From: JACPYF01 sp947085525
Lineage (GTDB): Bacteria; Patescibacteriota; Saccharimonadia; Saccharimonadales; Saccharimonadaceae
DNA: 64,000 nucleotides
Reading direction: 5' to 3'
NCBI GenBank assembly: GCA_947085525.1
Contig: CAMTWU010000001.1
Location: 59,719 to 123,718 of the forward strand
Of the stretch, positions 48,130-55,904 are shown one piece after another. The notes under the pieces are model-generated. The model searched no databases and was not told the DNA's origin. It saw only the letters and a list, made by a program, of their open reading frames with translations. Made by a program: the position numbers and the translations under genes. Positions within the stretch are counted from its first letter, which is position 1. Every line of letters begins with the position of its first letter.

Positions 48130-48525
48130 TTACTCAACTGTAATTGTTCCGGTCTGACCATTTTCCTTGTGTCCGGGTACAGCGCAGTAAAAGGTAAACA
48201 CTCCCTTTTTATCAGGCGTGAATGTCACGGGGGTCGTTTGACCACTGGAAGTTTCAACGTTTACGCCCAACTCGTCAATAGTAAAAGTATGCCGTCCCTG
48301 CGCGGTAACATGCACTGTGATCGGCTGGCCGACGTTTGTCTGGATTTCTTTTGGGGAAAAGTAGAACGAACTTGAATCCATCATCACCATCTTTCCGTTG
48401 CCGGCGGTTTGATCCATAGGGGCTTGGGTTGCCGGCGGTTTCGTCGCTGGGCCGCCTGAAACCAAAAAATATCCACCAATCAGTACAGCTAACCCCAAAA
48501 TTACAGCCAATATCGTTTTCTTCAT
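48130..48525 (-). CDS. Membrane-anchored cupredoxin with type 1 copper site
   Basis: A 131-residue protein from ATG 48525 (MKKTILAVILGLAVLIGGYF): lipid-like anchor helix, Pro/Thr linker, then a plastocyanin/azurin-type domain. Ligands are visible as GRHTFTIDELG (first His) and FTFYCAVPGHKENGQTG (Cys, second His, with Gln as possible axial ligand). It is thus a normal blue copper protein, unlike the Cys-less cupredoxins of the island. First gene of the operon; likely electron carrier between the heme membrane protein and the multicopper oxidase. Confidence 0.85.
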   Translation of the reverse strand: MKKTILAVILGLAVLIGGYFLVSGGPATKPPATQAPMDQTAGNGKMVMMDSSSFYFSPKEIQTNVGQPITVHVTAQGRHTFTIDELGVNVETSSGQTTPVTFTPDKKGVFTFYCAVPGHKENGQTGTITVE

Positions 48526-48590
48526 AAAATAATTATATTCACTTGTACTATAAATCGCAAGGATACTACTCAAGGTAGCTTGTCATTTTT

Positions 48591-48782
48591 CTAACCCTGG
48601 CACTGAGACGAATCAGATTTTACTCCCATGCTGTCCGTGTCCATTAAGATCAGTCCCTTATTGCGTAGCGCCTGAATAATATGTTGCAATCGTGAATTAC
48701 TAATCTTCAGGCTTTAGCTGAGATTTACAAAATTATCTTCACCGTTTTCCTGAATGTGATGCAATACAAGACTACAGTCAGT
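48591..48782 (-). pseudogene. Winged-helix regulator remnant with in-frame stop
   Basis: Read on the minus strand, LVLHHIQENGEDNFVNLS is followed by a stop (48714-48716), then SLKISNSRLQHIIQALRNKG and LILMDTDSMG to the stop at 48591. The rhythm (helix, LS, KISNSRLQHIIQALRNKGLI) is that of a winged-helix DNA-binding domain. There is no start codon, so I read it as a dead regulator next to the cupredoxin operon. Confidence 0.35.
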
Positions 48783-49124
48783 CGGCAAGTCAATAACCAA
48801 AAAGCTGCCATTGTCGGCTTGATGTTGCTTACAAGCCTTGGTACCAGGTTTGTGGACGGAATCGTCGGTGTTGTCTCAATCAACGTGAAGTCGCAGACTA
48901 CCCGGCGGACATTCTTTGGGGATCAGCCCGTAACCGGTCAAAGCGCTGGAACAGGTTTTATTATTAACACTGACGGGATTGTAATTACTAACCGTCACGC
49001 TGTACCTAAGGACACAACAAGTGTTAGCCTAGTACTATCTGATGGGATAGAGCTTGATAACGTTGAGGTTATCGGGGTTGATACGGCCGTCGCGGGCGGA
49101 AGGCATATGCCAAGTACGTCCTAA
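48756..49124 (+). pseudogene. HtrA/DegP serine protease N-terminal remnant
   Basis: 123 codons. TFFGDQPVTGQSAGTGFIIN and TDGIVITNRHAVPKDTTSVS match the first half of HtrA-type (S1C) proteases, including the catalytic His (NRHAV). After VEVIGVDTA, just where the Asp should follow, the frame changes to VAGGRHMPSTS and stops. The Asp, Ser and PDZ regions are missing. It is a truncated gene. 49125-49363 contains only non-coding sequence before the tRNA. Confidence 0.75.
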
Positions 49125-49363
49125 AGAATGGAACGAGAGATTCTGAAATATGTAAACGGCGAATTATTACTCAAAGATAAGGAAATCTACATATAACGAA
49201 AAACACCATCTAAAAAGTGTAACTAAGCCAGTTCGAATTCCACTGCCATATAAAATGGTAATGCCCGAAATAGGCTCATTTAATAACATTTCAAGCTAAA
49301 TGAAAACGACCCTCTCCTTTGGTAGATACTTCAGAAGAGCGGGTCGGATCCTAAACTTATTCT

Positions 49364-49456
49364 TGGCGGAGGAGGAGGGATTCGAACCCTCGCACCAGGT
49401 TGCCCCGATCTAACGATTTAGCAAACCGTCCCCTTGAGCCACTTGGGTACCCCTCC
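49364..49456 (-). tRNA. tRNA-Ser (GCT)
   Basis: A 93-nt class II tRNA with encoded CCA: acceptor GGAGGGG/CTCCTCC, D arm CAAGTGGCTCAAGG, anticodon loop TTGCTAA, a long variable arm (TAGATCGGGGCAACCTGGTG) and T loop TTCGAAT. It reads AGC/AGU codons. It marks the right border of the second accessory block. Confidence 0.95.
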
Positions 49457-49514
49457 ACGTACACAAGATTATACCACATGCAATAGGGGTGGGGGAGTGT
49501 CCCCTGCCACTACC

Positions 49515-49661
49515 CTACTCTTCGATGTCTAGAGTACCGACATCTTGGTGGCGTCGAGTTATGAAATTCTGCAATTGATCGCTACTGCGAGCTTCGTTCC
49601 ATGTGTCGAGTGCCAAAACCTCAGAGAGAGTTACTGGTTCGATACCGTCTGTTGTTTCCAT
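49515..49661 (-). CDS. Hypothetical 48-residue protein
   Basis: The frame from ATG 49661 reads METTDGIEPVTLSEVLALDT, WNEARSSDQLQNFITRRHQD and VGTLDIEE: acidic, helical, well-behaved composition. A weak ribosome site (AAGG, 11 bases away) precedes it. It is divergent from the membrane protein at 49821, with an AT-rich shared region of about 160 bases that contains promoter-like TATATT and TATATG. Unknown function. Confidence 0.45.
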   Translation of the reverse strand: METTDGIEPVTLSEVLALDTWNEARSSDQLQNFITRRHQDVGTLDIEE

Positions 49662-49820
49662 TTGTTTATTAACCTTTTTGTTTTATTTATTTGGTTATGT
49701 CTATATTCGCACATATTCGCTAAAAAGTCAATATGGTTATGGTTGTATTTTTGACTACCGTAAGCGTTTTGTGTTAATATATGGGGTGAAAACTCTATAA
49801 AAAAGAAACATAATAAAAAA

Positions 49821-50525
49821 ATGATCACTGTCTCGCCTATTTTCATCATTGCCTTCGCTGGTTTATTGCACGCCAGCTTTCAATTGGGTGTCGCGCTACT
49901 AACATTACTCAGTAGTCATTCACTAGGTTCACATCGGGCTTTCCATAAGCTGATGCGCCTCAACGTCGCCTATCTATTAGGGGCTAGCGCTGTGACAGTG
50001 CTTCTGTTCTCCGCTTTTGGTTACGTAGCATTGCTAGGTACGGGTCAATTCGCACAGCTTGAGTGGTTAGTGCTATCATTTCTCAATATGGTAATTGGGC
50101 TGAGTGTTATGCTATTTTACTATCGTCGATCAAAAGGTACTGGGTTGTGGATTCCAAATTCGATGGCAAAATACCTCACCAAACGAGTCAAGAAAACTGA
50201 TAATGATGCCGAGTCATTTACATTAGGAGCTGGTTCAGTACTGGCAGAATTACCTTTTATCGTGGGACCTCTCAGTGTTGCAGTACTCTATAGCCTATCG
50301 CTTGATACTGCTGACATGCAGGCGCTAGCACTACTGACCTACTGTTTGATCGCGCTATCTCCCTTGTTTGCTATCGTTGCTCTAGTCGGTGCAGGTCACA
50401 AAATCAGTAATATCCAAAAATGGCGTGAGGAAAACAAACTATTCTTGCAGTACTGTGCTGGTAGCGGCTTGATTATCCTAGGTGCGTTTGTATTTATCGA
50501 CAAGTTTTTAGGTGGTAGTATATGA
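49821..50525 (+). CDS. Six-helix membrane protein of unknown function
   Basis: A 234-residue protein with about six hydrophobic helices in a 3+3 arrangement, like LysE/CcdA/GAP-type proteins (FIIAFAGLLHASFQLGVALL and SVLAELPFIVGPLSVAVLYS are matching helices). I cannot name the family. Its end overlaps the ATP-cone gene by four bases (ATGA), so it belongs to a three-gene operon with the ATP-cone protein and the flavoprotein. No redox cysteine pair typical of CcdA is seen (single Cys residues only). Confidence 0.55.
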   Translation: MITVSPIFIIAFAGLLHASFQLGVALLTLLSSHSLGSHRAFHKLMRLNVAYLLGASAVTVLLFSAFGYVALLGTGQFAQLEWLVLSFLNMVIGLSVMLFYYRRSKGTGLWIPNSMAKYLTKRVKKTDNDAESFTLGAGSVLAELPFIVGPLSVAVLYSLSLDTADMQALALLTYCLIALSPLFAIVALVGAGHKISNIQKWREENKLFLQYCAGSGLIILGAFVFIDKFLGGSI

Positions 50526-50800
50526 GTTCGTATATCGTAAAGAATGGTGGTTTGCATCAGAGCGAGTTGTTTGACCCGTTGAAGTTACATGCTTCACTGA
50601 TGGCGGCTTGCCTATCTGTTCGCTCACTAGAGGGCGAAGCACATATGATCGCACAGCGGATTGTTGAAAAAGTGATTGATTGGCTAGATAATAAAACTGA
50701 AGTGACAAGTGATGATGTGCGTCGAGTTGCAGCTGGTAATTTGCAAATGTATCAGCCCGAAGCAGCGTATATTTACGAAACATATAAGGATATTTTGTAA
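50522..50800 (+). CDS. Stand-alone ATP-cone domain protein
   Basis: 92 residues forming one ATP-cone: YIVKNGGLHQSELFDPLKLH, then SLMAACLSVRSLEGEAHMIA and IVEKVIDWLDNKTEVTSDDV. ATP-cones sense ATP/dATP in ribonucleotide reductase and NrdR; here no enzyme or zinc finger is attached. It starts inside the end of the membrane-protein gene and is followed by the flavoprotein after nine bases. It could be an allosteric regulatory subunit of one of its neighbours. Confidence 0.8.
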   Translation: MSSYIVKNGGLHQSELFDPLKLHASLMAACLSVRSLEGEAHMIAQRIVEKVIDWLDNKTEVTSDDVRRVAAGNLQMYQPEAAYIYETYKDIL

Positions 50801-50809
50801 GGAAAAAAA

Positions 50810-52180
50810 ATGGCAAAAAAGATTTTTGACTATGATCTACTAGTAATCGGCAGCGGCGCAGGTGGTTCGATTGCTGCCAGTATGATTGCTCGTCAGGGTA
50901 AACGAGTCGCCTTGATCGAAGCGAACGCCCTAGGTGGTGATTCAGCTAACTTTGGTGATGTACCGACTGGTGCAATGTTAAATGTTGCTAGGATATTTTC
51001 TGAGGCAAAGGGCGCCGGCAAGTTTGGCCTACGCACCAACACAATTGGCTATAACTACCCGACTATCAAGGCCTGGAAAGAAAAAGTTGTATCGCGTACC
51101 AGTTCTGGCGGTGGTAAGCGGTATTATCAATCACTAGGCGTAACGGTCATTCCTGGCTCGGCGCACTTTATCAGTCCGCACGAAGTCAGCGTGAATCGGC
51201 GTCATATCTCAGCCGAGCATATTTTGATCGCTAGTGGTGCCGAGTGGTCACTGCCAAAAATTAGTGGAATAGATAAAATAAAATACCTGACACCTGCCAG
51301 CGCACTCGAACTAATCCGCCCACCAAAGACTTTGTTTGTGATTGGCGGAGGTTCAATTGGCCTAGAATTTGCACGTTTGTTTAGTACGTTTGGCACAAAA
51401 GTTATTGTGGCCGACATTGCACCTCGCCTACTGCCTCGCGAAGATCAAGAGTCGGGTGAACTAGCAGCAAAAGTACTATCTGAAAAATACGGTATCAAAG
51501 TACTGACCGAAACTAGAGTTGTACGAGTGGCCAAAGAAGCAGTTGCAACACGAGTAACGTTCCTGCGTGGACGCGAAGAACATTCAGTCAAAGTCGAAGC
51601 GGTGCTGTTGGCGGCTGGTAGAGCACCTCGCGTAGATCTGGGACTAGAAAATGCTGGTGTCGAATATTCTCCTAACGGTATTGAGGTTAATAACCATTTG
51701 CAGACTAGTAGCAAGCATATTTTTGCTGCTGGTGATGTACTGGGCGGATTTGGTCTGACCCACGTAGCATTGATGGAAAGCCGAATTGTCGCACACAATA
51801 TACTGAATAAAAATAAAGTTACGCCAAATTATCAGAGTATACCGCGAATTACCTATATTGAACCCGAAATTGCATCTGTCGGTATGAGTGAAGATGACCT
51901 AATAAAACGAGATCTCACCTATAGCAAAGCGATTGTACCAGTGGGAATAGTTGGACGTTCAGTGATAGCAGATACTCATGATGGGTTCGTCAAAATACTG
52001 GCTGACAAAAAAACTGGTCGCCTGTTAGGTGCGACTGTGGCTGCACCATCTGCAGGGGAAATGATCCATGAGCTGACTCTGGCAATTCAACATAATCTAA
52101 CTGCGAGTGATGTCGCCAATACGATGCATGCATTTCCATCTTGGTCTGAAGCTATACGTATAGCCTGTGCAAAAATTTAG
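50810..52180 (+). CDS. Disulfide-reductase-fold flavoprotein lacking the redox cysteines
   Basis: A 456-residue protein of the dihydrolipoamide dehydrogenase/mercuric reductase fold: FAD site LLVIGSGAGGSIAASMIARQ, second Rossmann VIGGGSIGLEFA, IFAAGDVLGGFG and the C-terminal dimerisation domain. The usual GGTCxxxGCxPSK is GGDSANFGDVPTG, so the two redox Cys are S45 and D50. The catalytic base region HxHPTxSE is HAFPSWSE, with F442 where the His should be. It therefore cannot act as a classical dithiol reductase. NAD(P)H oxidase, metal or quinone reduction are alternatives. It is the third gene of the operon with the ATP-cone protein. Confidence 0.85.
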   Translation: MAKKIFDYDLLVIGSGAGGSIAASMIARQGKRVALIEANALGGDSANFGDVPTGAMLNVARIFSEAKGAGKFGLRTNTIGYNYPTIKAWKEKVVSRTSSGGGKRYYQSLGVTVIPGSAHFISPHEVSVNRRHISAEHILIASGAEWSLPKISGIDKIKYLTPASALELIRPPKTLFVIGGGSIGLEFARLFSTFGTKVIVADIAPRLLPREDQESGELAAKVLSEKYGIKVLTETRVVRVAKEAVATRVTFLRGREEHSVKVEAVLLAAGRAPRVDLGLENAGVEYSPNGIEVNNHLQTSSKHIFAAGDVLGGFGLTHVALMESRIVAHNILNKNKVTPNYQSIPRITYIEPEIASVGMSEDDLIKRDLTYSKAIVPVGIVGRSVIADTHDGFVKILADKKTGRLLGATVAAPSAGEMIHELTLAIQHNLTASDVANTMHAFPSWSEAIRIACAKI

Positions 52181-52192
52181 AAAAGAAAAATA

Positions 52193-52217
52193 CCCCACTA
52201 GCGCGTAGCTAGTGGGG
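52193..52217 (-). terminator. Intrinsic terminator of the 52198-52623 gene
   Basis: CCCCACTAGC and GCTAGTGGGG form a perfect 10-bp stem with a 5-base loop. On the minus strand it is followed by TATTTTTCTTTTC. The stop codon TAG of the minus-strand gene lies within the stem. It could also slow transcripts coming from the flavoprotein gene. Confidence 0.8.
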
Positions 52218-52623
52218 CTGTGACTGATGGAGAGGGCTCAACGCCCCATTTTTCCGTCATCCACTGTACTTCGGGGATTAGCCCAGTGGCATATCCAAAG
52301 TCGATACTCGCCTGAAGCTCGTCGTTGAAACAGTCAGGAAATCTCACTTTGTTATATCTAAGAATCCTCACGGCGTCCTCGATTAGTTGATCTGGGACAT
52401 ATCCGTAACCATCTGCCTCTTCAGCCGCACGGCGAATGGCGAATTGAGATTCCCCAAAGCACATAGCTAGCCCAGCAATAAGGATGTTGCCGAGCCGCAA
52501 TTTCCCTTCCGGATGATCTGCTGGCAACTCTTTTCTTGCGCTAAGAAGCTCGAGAGCAAAAACGAAATTTTCATCTCGCTTTAGCCCAAACTCCTTGGCA
52601 GCAGTAGGAAATCCGTGCTGCAT
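52198..52623 (-). CDS. Hypothetical protein, 141 residues
   Basis: Not recognised. A soluble helical protein (NFVFALELLSARKELPADHP, QFAIRRAAEEADGYGYVPDQ, VRILRYNKVRFPDCFNDELQ) without signal or membrane segments. It is GC-richer than the neighbouring operon. ATG 52623 follows AGGGG at a suitable distance, and the gene ends in its own terminator. It stands between the flavoprotein operon and tRNA-fMet. Confidence 0.55.
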   Translation of the reverse strand: MQHGFPTAAKEFGLKRDENFVFALELLSARKELPADHPEGKLRLGNILIAGLAMCFGESQFAIRRAAEEADGYGYVPDQLIEDAVRILRYNKVRFPDCFNDELQASIDFGYATGLIPEVQWMTEKWGVEPSPSVTAPLATR

Positions 52624-52775
52624 GCACGCCCCTTTTCCTCAGTACTGATCATGAACGTCACGACCACCGTCTTTTTTGCAAAGAATAATAATATATTACA
52701 ATAAAAATATTGTAAATGCAAAATACCCGTTGCAAGTAACTGAGATAGCTGCTACAATAGGCTAACAACAAACGC

Positions 52776-52853
52776 CGCGGGGTGGAGCAGTCTGGTCAGC
52801 TCGTGTGGCTCATAACCACAAGGTCGTAGGTTCAAATCCTACCCCCGCTACCA
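52776..52853 (+). tRNA. Initiator tRNA-fMet (CAT)
   Basis: 78 nt with encoded CCA. Acceptor CGCGGGG/CCCCGCT leaves a C1-T72 mismatch, the hallmark that allows formylation. D arm GAGCAGTCTGGTCAGCTC, anticodon loop CTCATAA, T loop TTCAAAT. The anticodon stem is TGTGG/CCACA, so only two of the three initiator G-C pairs (29-31/39-41) are kept; 29-41 is U-A. A decayed element lies directly downstream. Confidence 0.95.
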
Positions 52854-52989
52854 AGTTAAACAAACGAGTCCTTTGAAGGCTCTTTTTAATGTCTGCCAAT
52901 CTGTAAAGTATACTTATCTCAGAGGTCCCGAAATGCCTAGTTTGCACATCGTACATAACCCCTGTAGGGAAGATGGTATTTTGAAACTT

Positions 52990-53164
52990 TTACTTCATTT
53001 CAAAATCAGCATCTGACCACTGCCTATTCACGTTTTCCATAAAGGTTAGGGCATATTCTATCTCATTTTCTCGTAGAGACTGGATTTCCTCATGATCTTT
53101 AAGTTTTGATTCCGCTTCCACCTTGCAAACTTCTAGCGCATTCACTGAATCGTTATTTTCATCT
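52990..53164 (-). pseudogene. C-terminal remnant of a serine recombinase
   Basis: The minus-strand frame reads NALEVCKVEAESKLKDHEEI, QSLRENEIEYALTFMENVNR and QWSDADFEMK before a stop. This matches the coiled-coil end of large serine recombinases, compare MAMLFMQNPSEFWNRAPVQI in the intact integrase. It points toward the 3' end of tRNA-fMet, the same geometry as the intact integrase and its tRNA-Met. The catalytic domain is missing and a frameshift lies at about 53160. 52854-52989 and 53165-53523 hold no recognisable gene. Confidence 0.6.
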
Positions 53165-53523
53165 CTAAATCACTCATAGTGAATACCTCAATCGCGTCTA
53201 CGCACCTTTTAGCGATATCGTTTAACTGGCTAATACCTTAATCCGTTATTTGACTTATTAACATATATCTTTTTAAAATGTTCTTGTGCAGCTTCAGTAA
53301 AAGTTGGATGACAAGAATGCTACACATGATGAAATTCGGCTCAATCAAACGAAATCGACATGATGCAGTCTTGGCAATCATATTGGGCTGTAGAAGCACT
53401 CCTACAAGCCATGACACTATGAGATATTAGAACAGAGTTGATTATTACTACAGAGTAATTAAGCACTGGTCTCAATAGGACACCACTGAGCATGTGTTTG
53501 CAAAGTGAGTTAAAGGTAGAATT

Positions 53524-53891
53524 ATGAAACGAATGCTTTACTCAATTACGTCTCTCCTGATTATTGTACTTAGGAACCTGTTTGCGGTAGGTGCACATTC
53601 ATCAGCTATGTCCATATCATCGTCACATTCGATGTCAGGTATGAAGTATGCCAAAACCCATGTTAGCTGTATTTCGCTATGTGCTTCTGCTATAATACAT
53701 ATAGATTGAGCGATTTAGAGATCATCAATAACGAAGAGGATGATGACATTAGTACGCCTTTCTACACAGCTTTCCAACAACGGTTAATCGGTTTAGTTTC
53801 GCAGCATACTGCCTTAGCACTTGAGGTGGTGAAGCTTGAACCACCTCAAGGCTTACCTGCATATATACAGTTCGCTGTATTTAGAACTTGA
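53524..53891 (+). pseudogene. Frameshifted copy of the His/Met/Cys exported protein
   Basis: The first part (MKRMLYSITSLLIIVLRNLF...HSSAMS, SCISLCASA) and the second part (53679-53891; DISTPFYTAFQQRLIGLVSQ, EPPQGLPAYIQFAVFRT) lie in different frames. Joined, they match the intact protein at 28691-29056 from end to end. The shift falls about 53690. It is the first gene of a second copy of the five-gene copper set and the clearest sign that this copy is decaying. Confidence 0.8.
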
Positions 53892-53938
53892 GATCGGTTA
53901 CTTATGAAATATTATCAAAACAATCTTTGGAGTTAGTA

Positions 53939-54586
53939 ATGAATAAAAAATCTATTAGTATTATTGTTGTCTCGCTACTCATTGTGCTTAGCGTAGTAGC
54001 ATATGCAATCTATAAAAATGGTGAGAGCAGCTCTTCGGAGACTCGAACGGCACAGACAGTGCAAGCAGATACTTCTTCCGACACATACAAGAAATACGCA
54101 GCTATGATAGGTGAGACATATGACCGTAACTTTCTCGCAAACATGATTGCCCATCATCAAGGGGCTGTAGACATGGCGAAAGCTGCTCAAACTAATGCTA
54201 AACACTATGAGCTAAAAACAATGGCAGATAACATCATAGTGGCTCAGGAAAAAGAAATAGCTGACATGCTCGCATGGCAGAAAGTTTGGGGCTATCCGTC
54301 TACTAGTGCAGAAGATATGCAAGACCACTCAGCTATGGGTATGATAGATAGTATGTCCGGAATGATGGCTGAACTAGAAGGTAAAACGGGTGATGACTTT
54401 GATAAAGCTTTCCTTGAGCAGATGATATTACACCATCAAGGAGCAATTGACATGGCCGCACCCGGAAAAGACAACGCGTCACGACAAGAAGTTAAAGACC
54501 TTTCATCGGCTATTGTCAACGATCAAATGAAAGAGATAGCTCAGATGAGGTCATGGCAGAAAGAGTGGGGCTATACAACTAACTAG
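53939..54586 (+). CDS. DUF305 protein with two His-rich repeats (second copy)
   Basis: 215 residues from ATG 53939 (GGAG six bases before). A signal anchor (SISIIVVSLLIVLSVVAYAI) precedes repeat 1 FLANMIAHHQGAVDMAKAAQ, Met-rich loop SAMGMIDSMSGMMAELEG, and repeat 2 FLEQMILHHQGAIDMAAPGK, ending SWQKEWGYTTN. It is a paralogue of 27984-28643 with all HH and Met positions kept, so this gene is still intact. Likely an extracytoplasmic copper-binding protein, as inferred for the first copy. Confidence 0.8.
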   Translation: MNKKSISIIVVSLLIVLSVVAYAIYKNGESSSSETRTAQTVQADTSSDTYKKYAAMIGETYDRNFLANMIAHHQGAVDMAKAAQTNAKHYELKTMADNIIVAQEKEIADMLAWQKVWGYPSTSAEDMQDHSAMGMIDSMSGMMAELEGKTGDDFDKAFLEQMILHHQGAIDMAAPGKDNASRQEVKDLSSAIVNDQMKEIAQMRSWQKEWGYTTN

Positions 54587-54602
54587 TTGGATTTAATTTA
54601 TC

Positions 54603-55022
54603 GTGATGTCACGTAAACCGTTTATCATAGTAGGCTTAGTATTTTTTATAGCTATCGTAGTTGTAATAGCCTGGATTTGGTTTCAACCACTTGATCCAGG
54701 CTCTGAAGGCACCACTAGAGCACCAGTACAAGATAGCTTTTTAGTGCGTTATGACGGTACAAGCTTCCAGCCTCAGGAGATAACCGTGCGTATAGGTACT
54801 ACGGTTCTTTTCTTGAATGAAAGTAGTCAGCAGCGTCCAATGTATGTAGCTAGTGATGATCATCCGACTCATGAAAGATATCCAGGCTTTGATACTGCTG
54901 TAGTGAATCAAAAACTTCCAGCTTTAAGCGAGAGTTTTAGTTACGTTTTTGATCGAGCAGGAACATGGGGATATCACGACCATAACTTTCCCTCCGCTCG
55001 AGGAATAATAATTGTTAAATAG
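54603..55022 (+). CDS. Membrane-anchored cupredoxin-like protein (second copy)
   Basis: About 138 residues (GTG 54603 or ATG 54606). Anchor helix FIIVGLVFFIAIVVVIAWIW, then the beta fold FLVRYDGTSFQPQEITVRIG, MYVASDDHPTHERYPGFDTA and WGYHDHNFPSARGIIIV. It is a paralogue of 27545-27961 and, like it, has no type 1 Cys but keeps DDHPTHE and YHDHN. The preservation of these His in two diverged copies argues that they are the functional metal site. It follows the DUF305 gene by 16 bases. Confidence 0.75.
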   Translation: MMSRKPFIIVGLVFFIAIVVVIAWIWFQPLDPGSEGTTRAPVQDSFLVRYDGTSFQPQEITVRIGTTVLFLNESSQQRPMYVASDDHPTHERYPGFDTAVVNQKLPALSESFSYVFDRAGTWGYHDHNFPSARGIIIVK

Positions 55023-55030
55023 GAGTAAAA

Positions 55031-55570
55031 ATGTCAAAATCAGTAATAGCGATACTTGTAATTGCAGTCTTGTCTCTCGTAGGGATTAAACTGCTGATAC
55101 CAGAAAAAGAGGTTGTAAGAATCGGTCAACAACATAAGATCCAGGATGGAGGCAAGCAGCACTTGGCTTCTATATATGAAAAGCATACCCCTTATGGTAC
55201 TGAGCTACCCACATCTGGACCTCACTTTTCTCAACCTGCAACATGGGGCGTGAGTGATATAGAAATACCAGATGAACAGTGGATACATAACCTTGAACAC
55301 GGAGGCGTAGTGGTAACATATAAGCCTGATCTACCTGCAAAAGATATTGATGAGTTACGCATCATAGTATCTAATTTGACAATGCGCGATGAACAGACAT
55401 CTAAAAAAGGTTTTAAAGTTGTTCTGACTCCACGGGCGTCTAATAAATCAGCTATACAACTTAGTTCATGGGGTTACAACTTAAGCCTAGATGCGGTTGA
55501 TAAAACAAAAATCCAGCAGTTTTATCGTGATAGGCCAAATACAGCTCCGGAGGCTAATGCAGCAGGTTAA
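55031..55570 (+). CDS. DUF3105 family exported protein (second copy)
   Basis: A 179-residue DUF3105 protein: anchor VIAILVIAVLSLVGIKLLIP, PTSGPHFSQPATWGVSDIEI, IHNLEHGGVVVTYKPDLPAK and KVVLTPRASNKSAIQLSSWG. Full length compared with 27007-27537. It starts nine bases after the cupredoxin stop with AGGAG, so coupling in the operon is kept. Function unknown; the recurring NLEHGG and SGPH His are candidate metal ligands. Confidence 0.78.
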   Translation: MSKSVIAILVIAVLSLVGIKLLIPEKEVVRIGQQHKIQDGGKQHLASIYEKHTPYGTELPTSGPHFSQPATWGVSDIEIPDEQWIHNLEHGGVVVTYKPDLPAKDIDELRIIVSNLTMRDEQTSKKGFKVVLTPRASNKSAIQLSSWGYNLSLDAVDKTKIQQFYRDRPNTAPEANAAG

Positions 55571-55584
55571 ATAAAGGGTGTGGA

Positions 55585-55686
55585 GTGAAAATCTATAGCT
55601 TGGTAGCAATTAGTTTATTGATAACCAGCTTTGGTGGAGGATGGATGGCCTCAACAGTATTTGAAAATCGAATAGTTACTTCTTAA
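55585..55686 (+). pseudogene. Truncated copy of the short DUF305-like protein
   Basis: A 33-codon frame from GTG 55585: MKIYSLVAISLLITSFGGGW then MASTVFENRIVTS and a stop. Its start corresponds to 26588-26992 (signal anchor with GGWVAS), but the helical domain is gone. It is the fifth gene of the second set and is truncated. The following 55687-55904 contains small hairpins and no gene. Confidence 0.6.
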
Positions 55687-55806
55687 CCCGCGTCGTAGAC
55701 TTCTGCAACACCAGGGAGATTTTTAGATAAAAGTAATAGTCAGGGGTGGTTCCAGCGAACCAGTTCAGCACGGGTTAGGTTCCAATTCGATTCTACGTGC
55801 TCTACT

Positions 55807-55844
55807 ATGTAAAATAAATTACCGTTTGGTAATCTATTTTACAT
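55807..55844 (+). terminator. Hairpin at the end of the decayed copper set
   Basis: ATGTAAAATA plus ATTACC pair with GGTAAT plus TATTTTACAT around a GTTT loop. It is followed by TTATAGTAATTTAATT. It lies about 120 bases after the last fragment and before the core FtsL-like gene on the opposite strand. Probably a terminator, possibly bidirectional. Confidence 0.55.
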
Positions 55845-55904
55845 TTATAGTAATTTAATTTATTCCGAGGGAGATTGAGAGGAGGAGCCAAGCGATAATC
55901 CAAC

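Noticed and set aside
55750..55800. tRNA T-arm-like sequence (GGTTCCAATTC) as a possible att copy of tRNA-fMet
   Set aside because: Identity to the tRNA-fMet 3' half is too short and gapped; stems form only among themselves.
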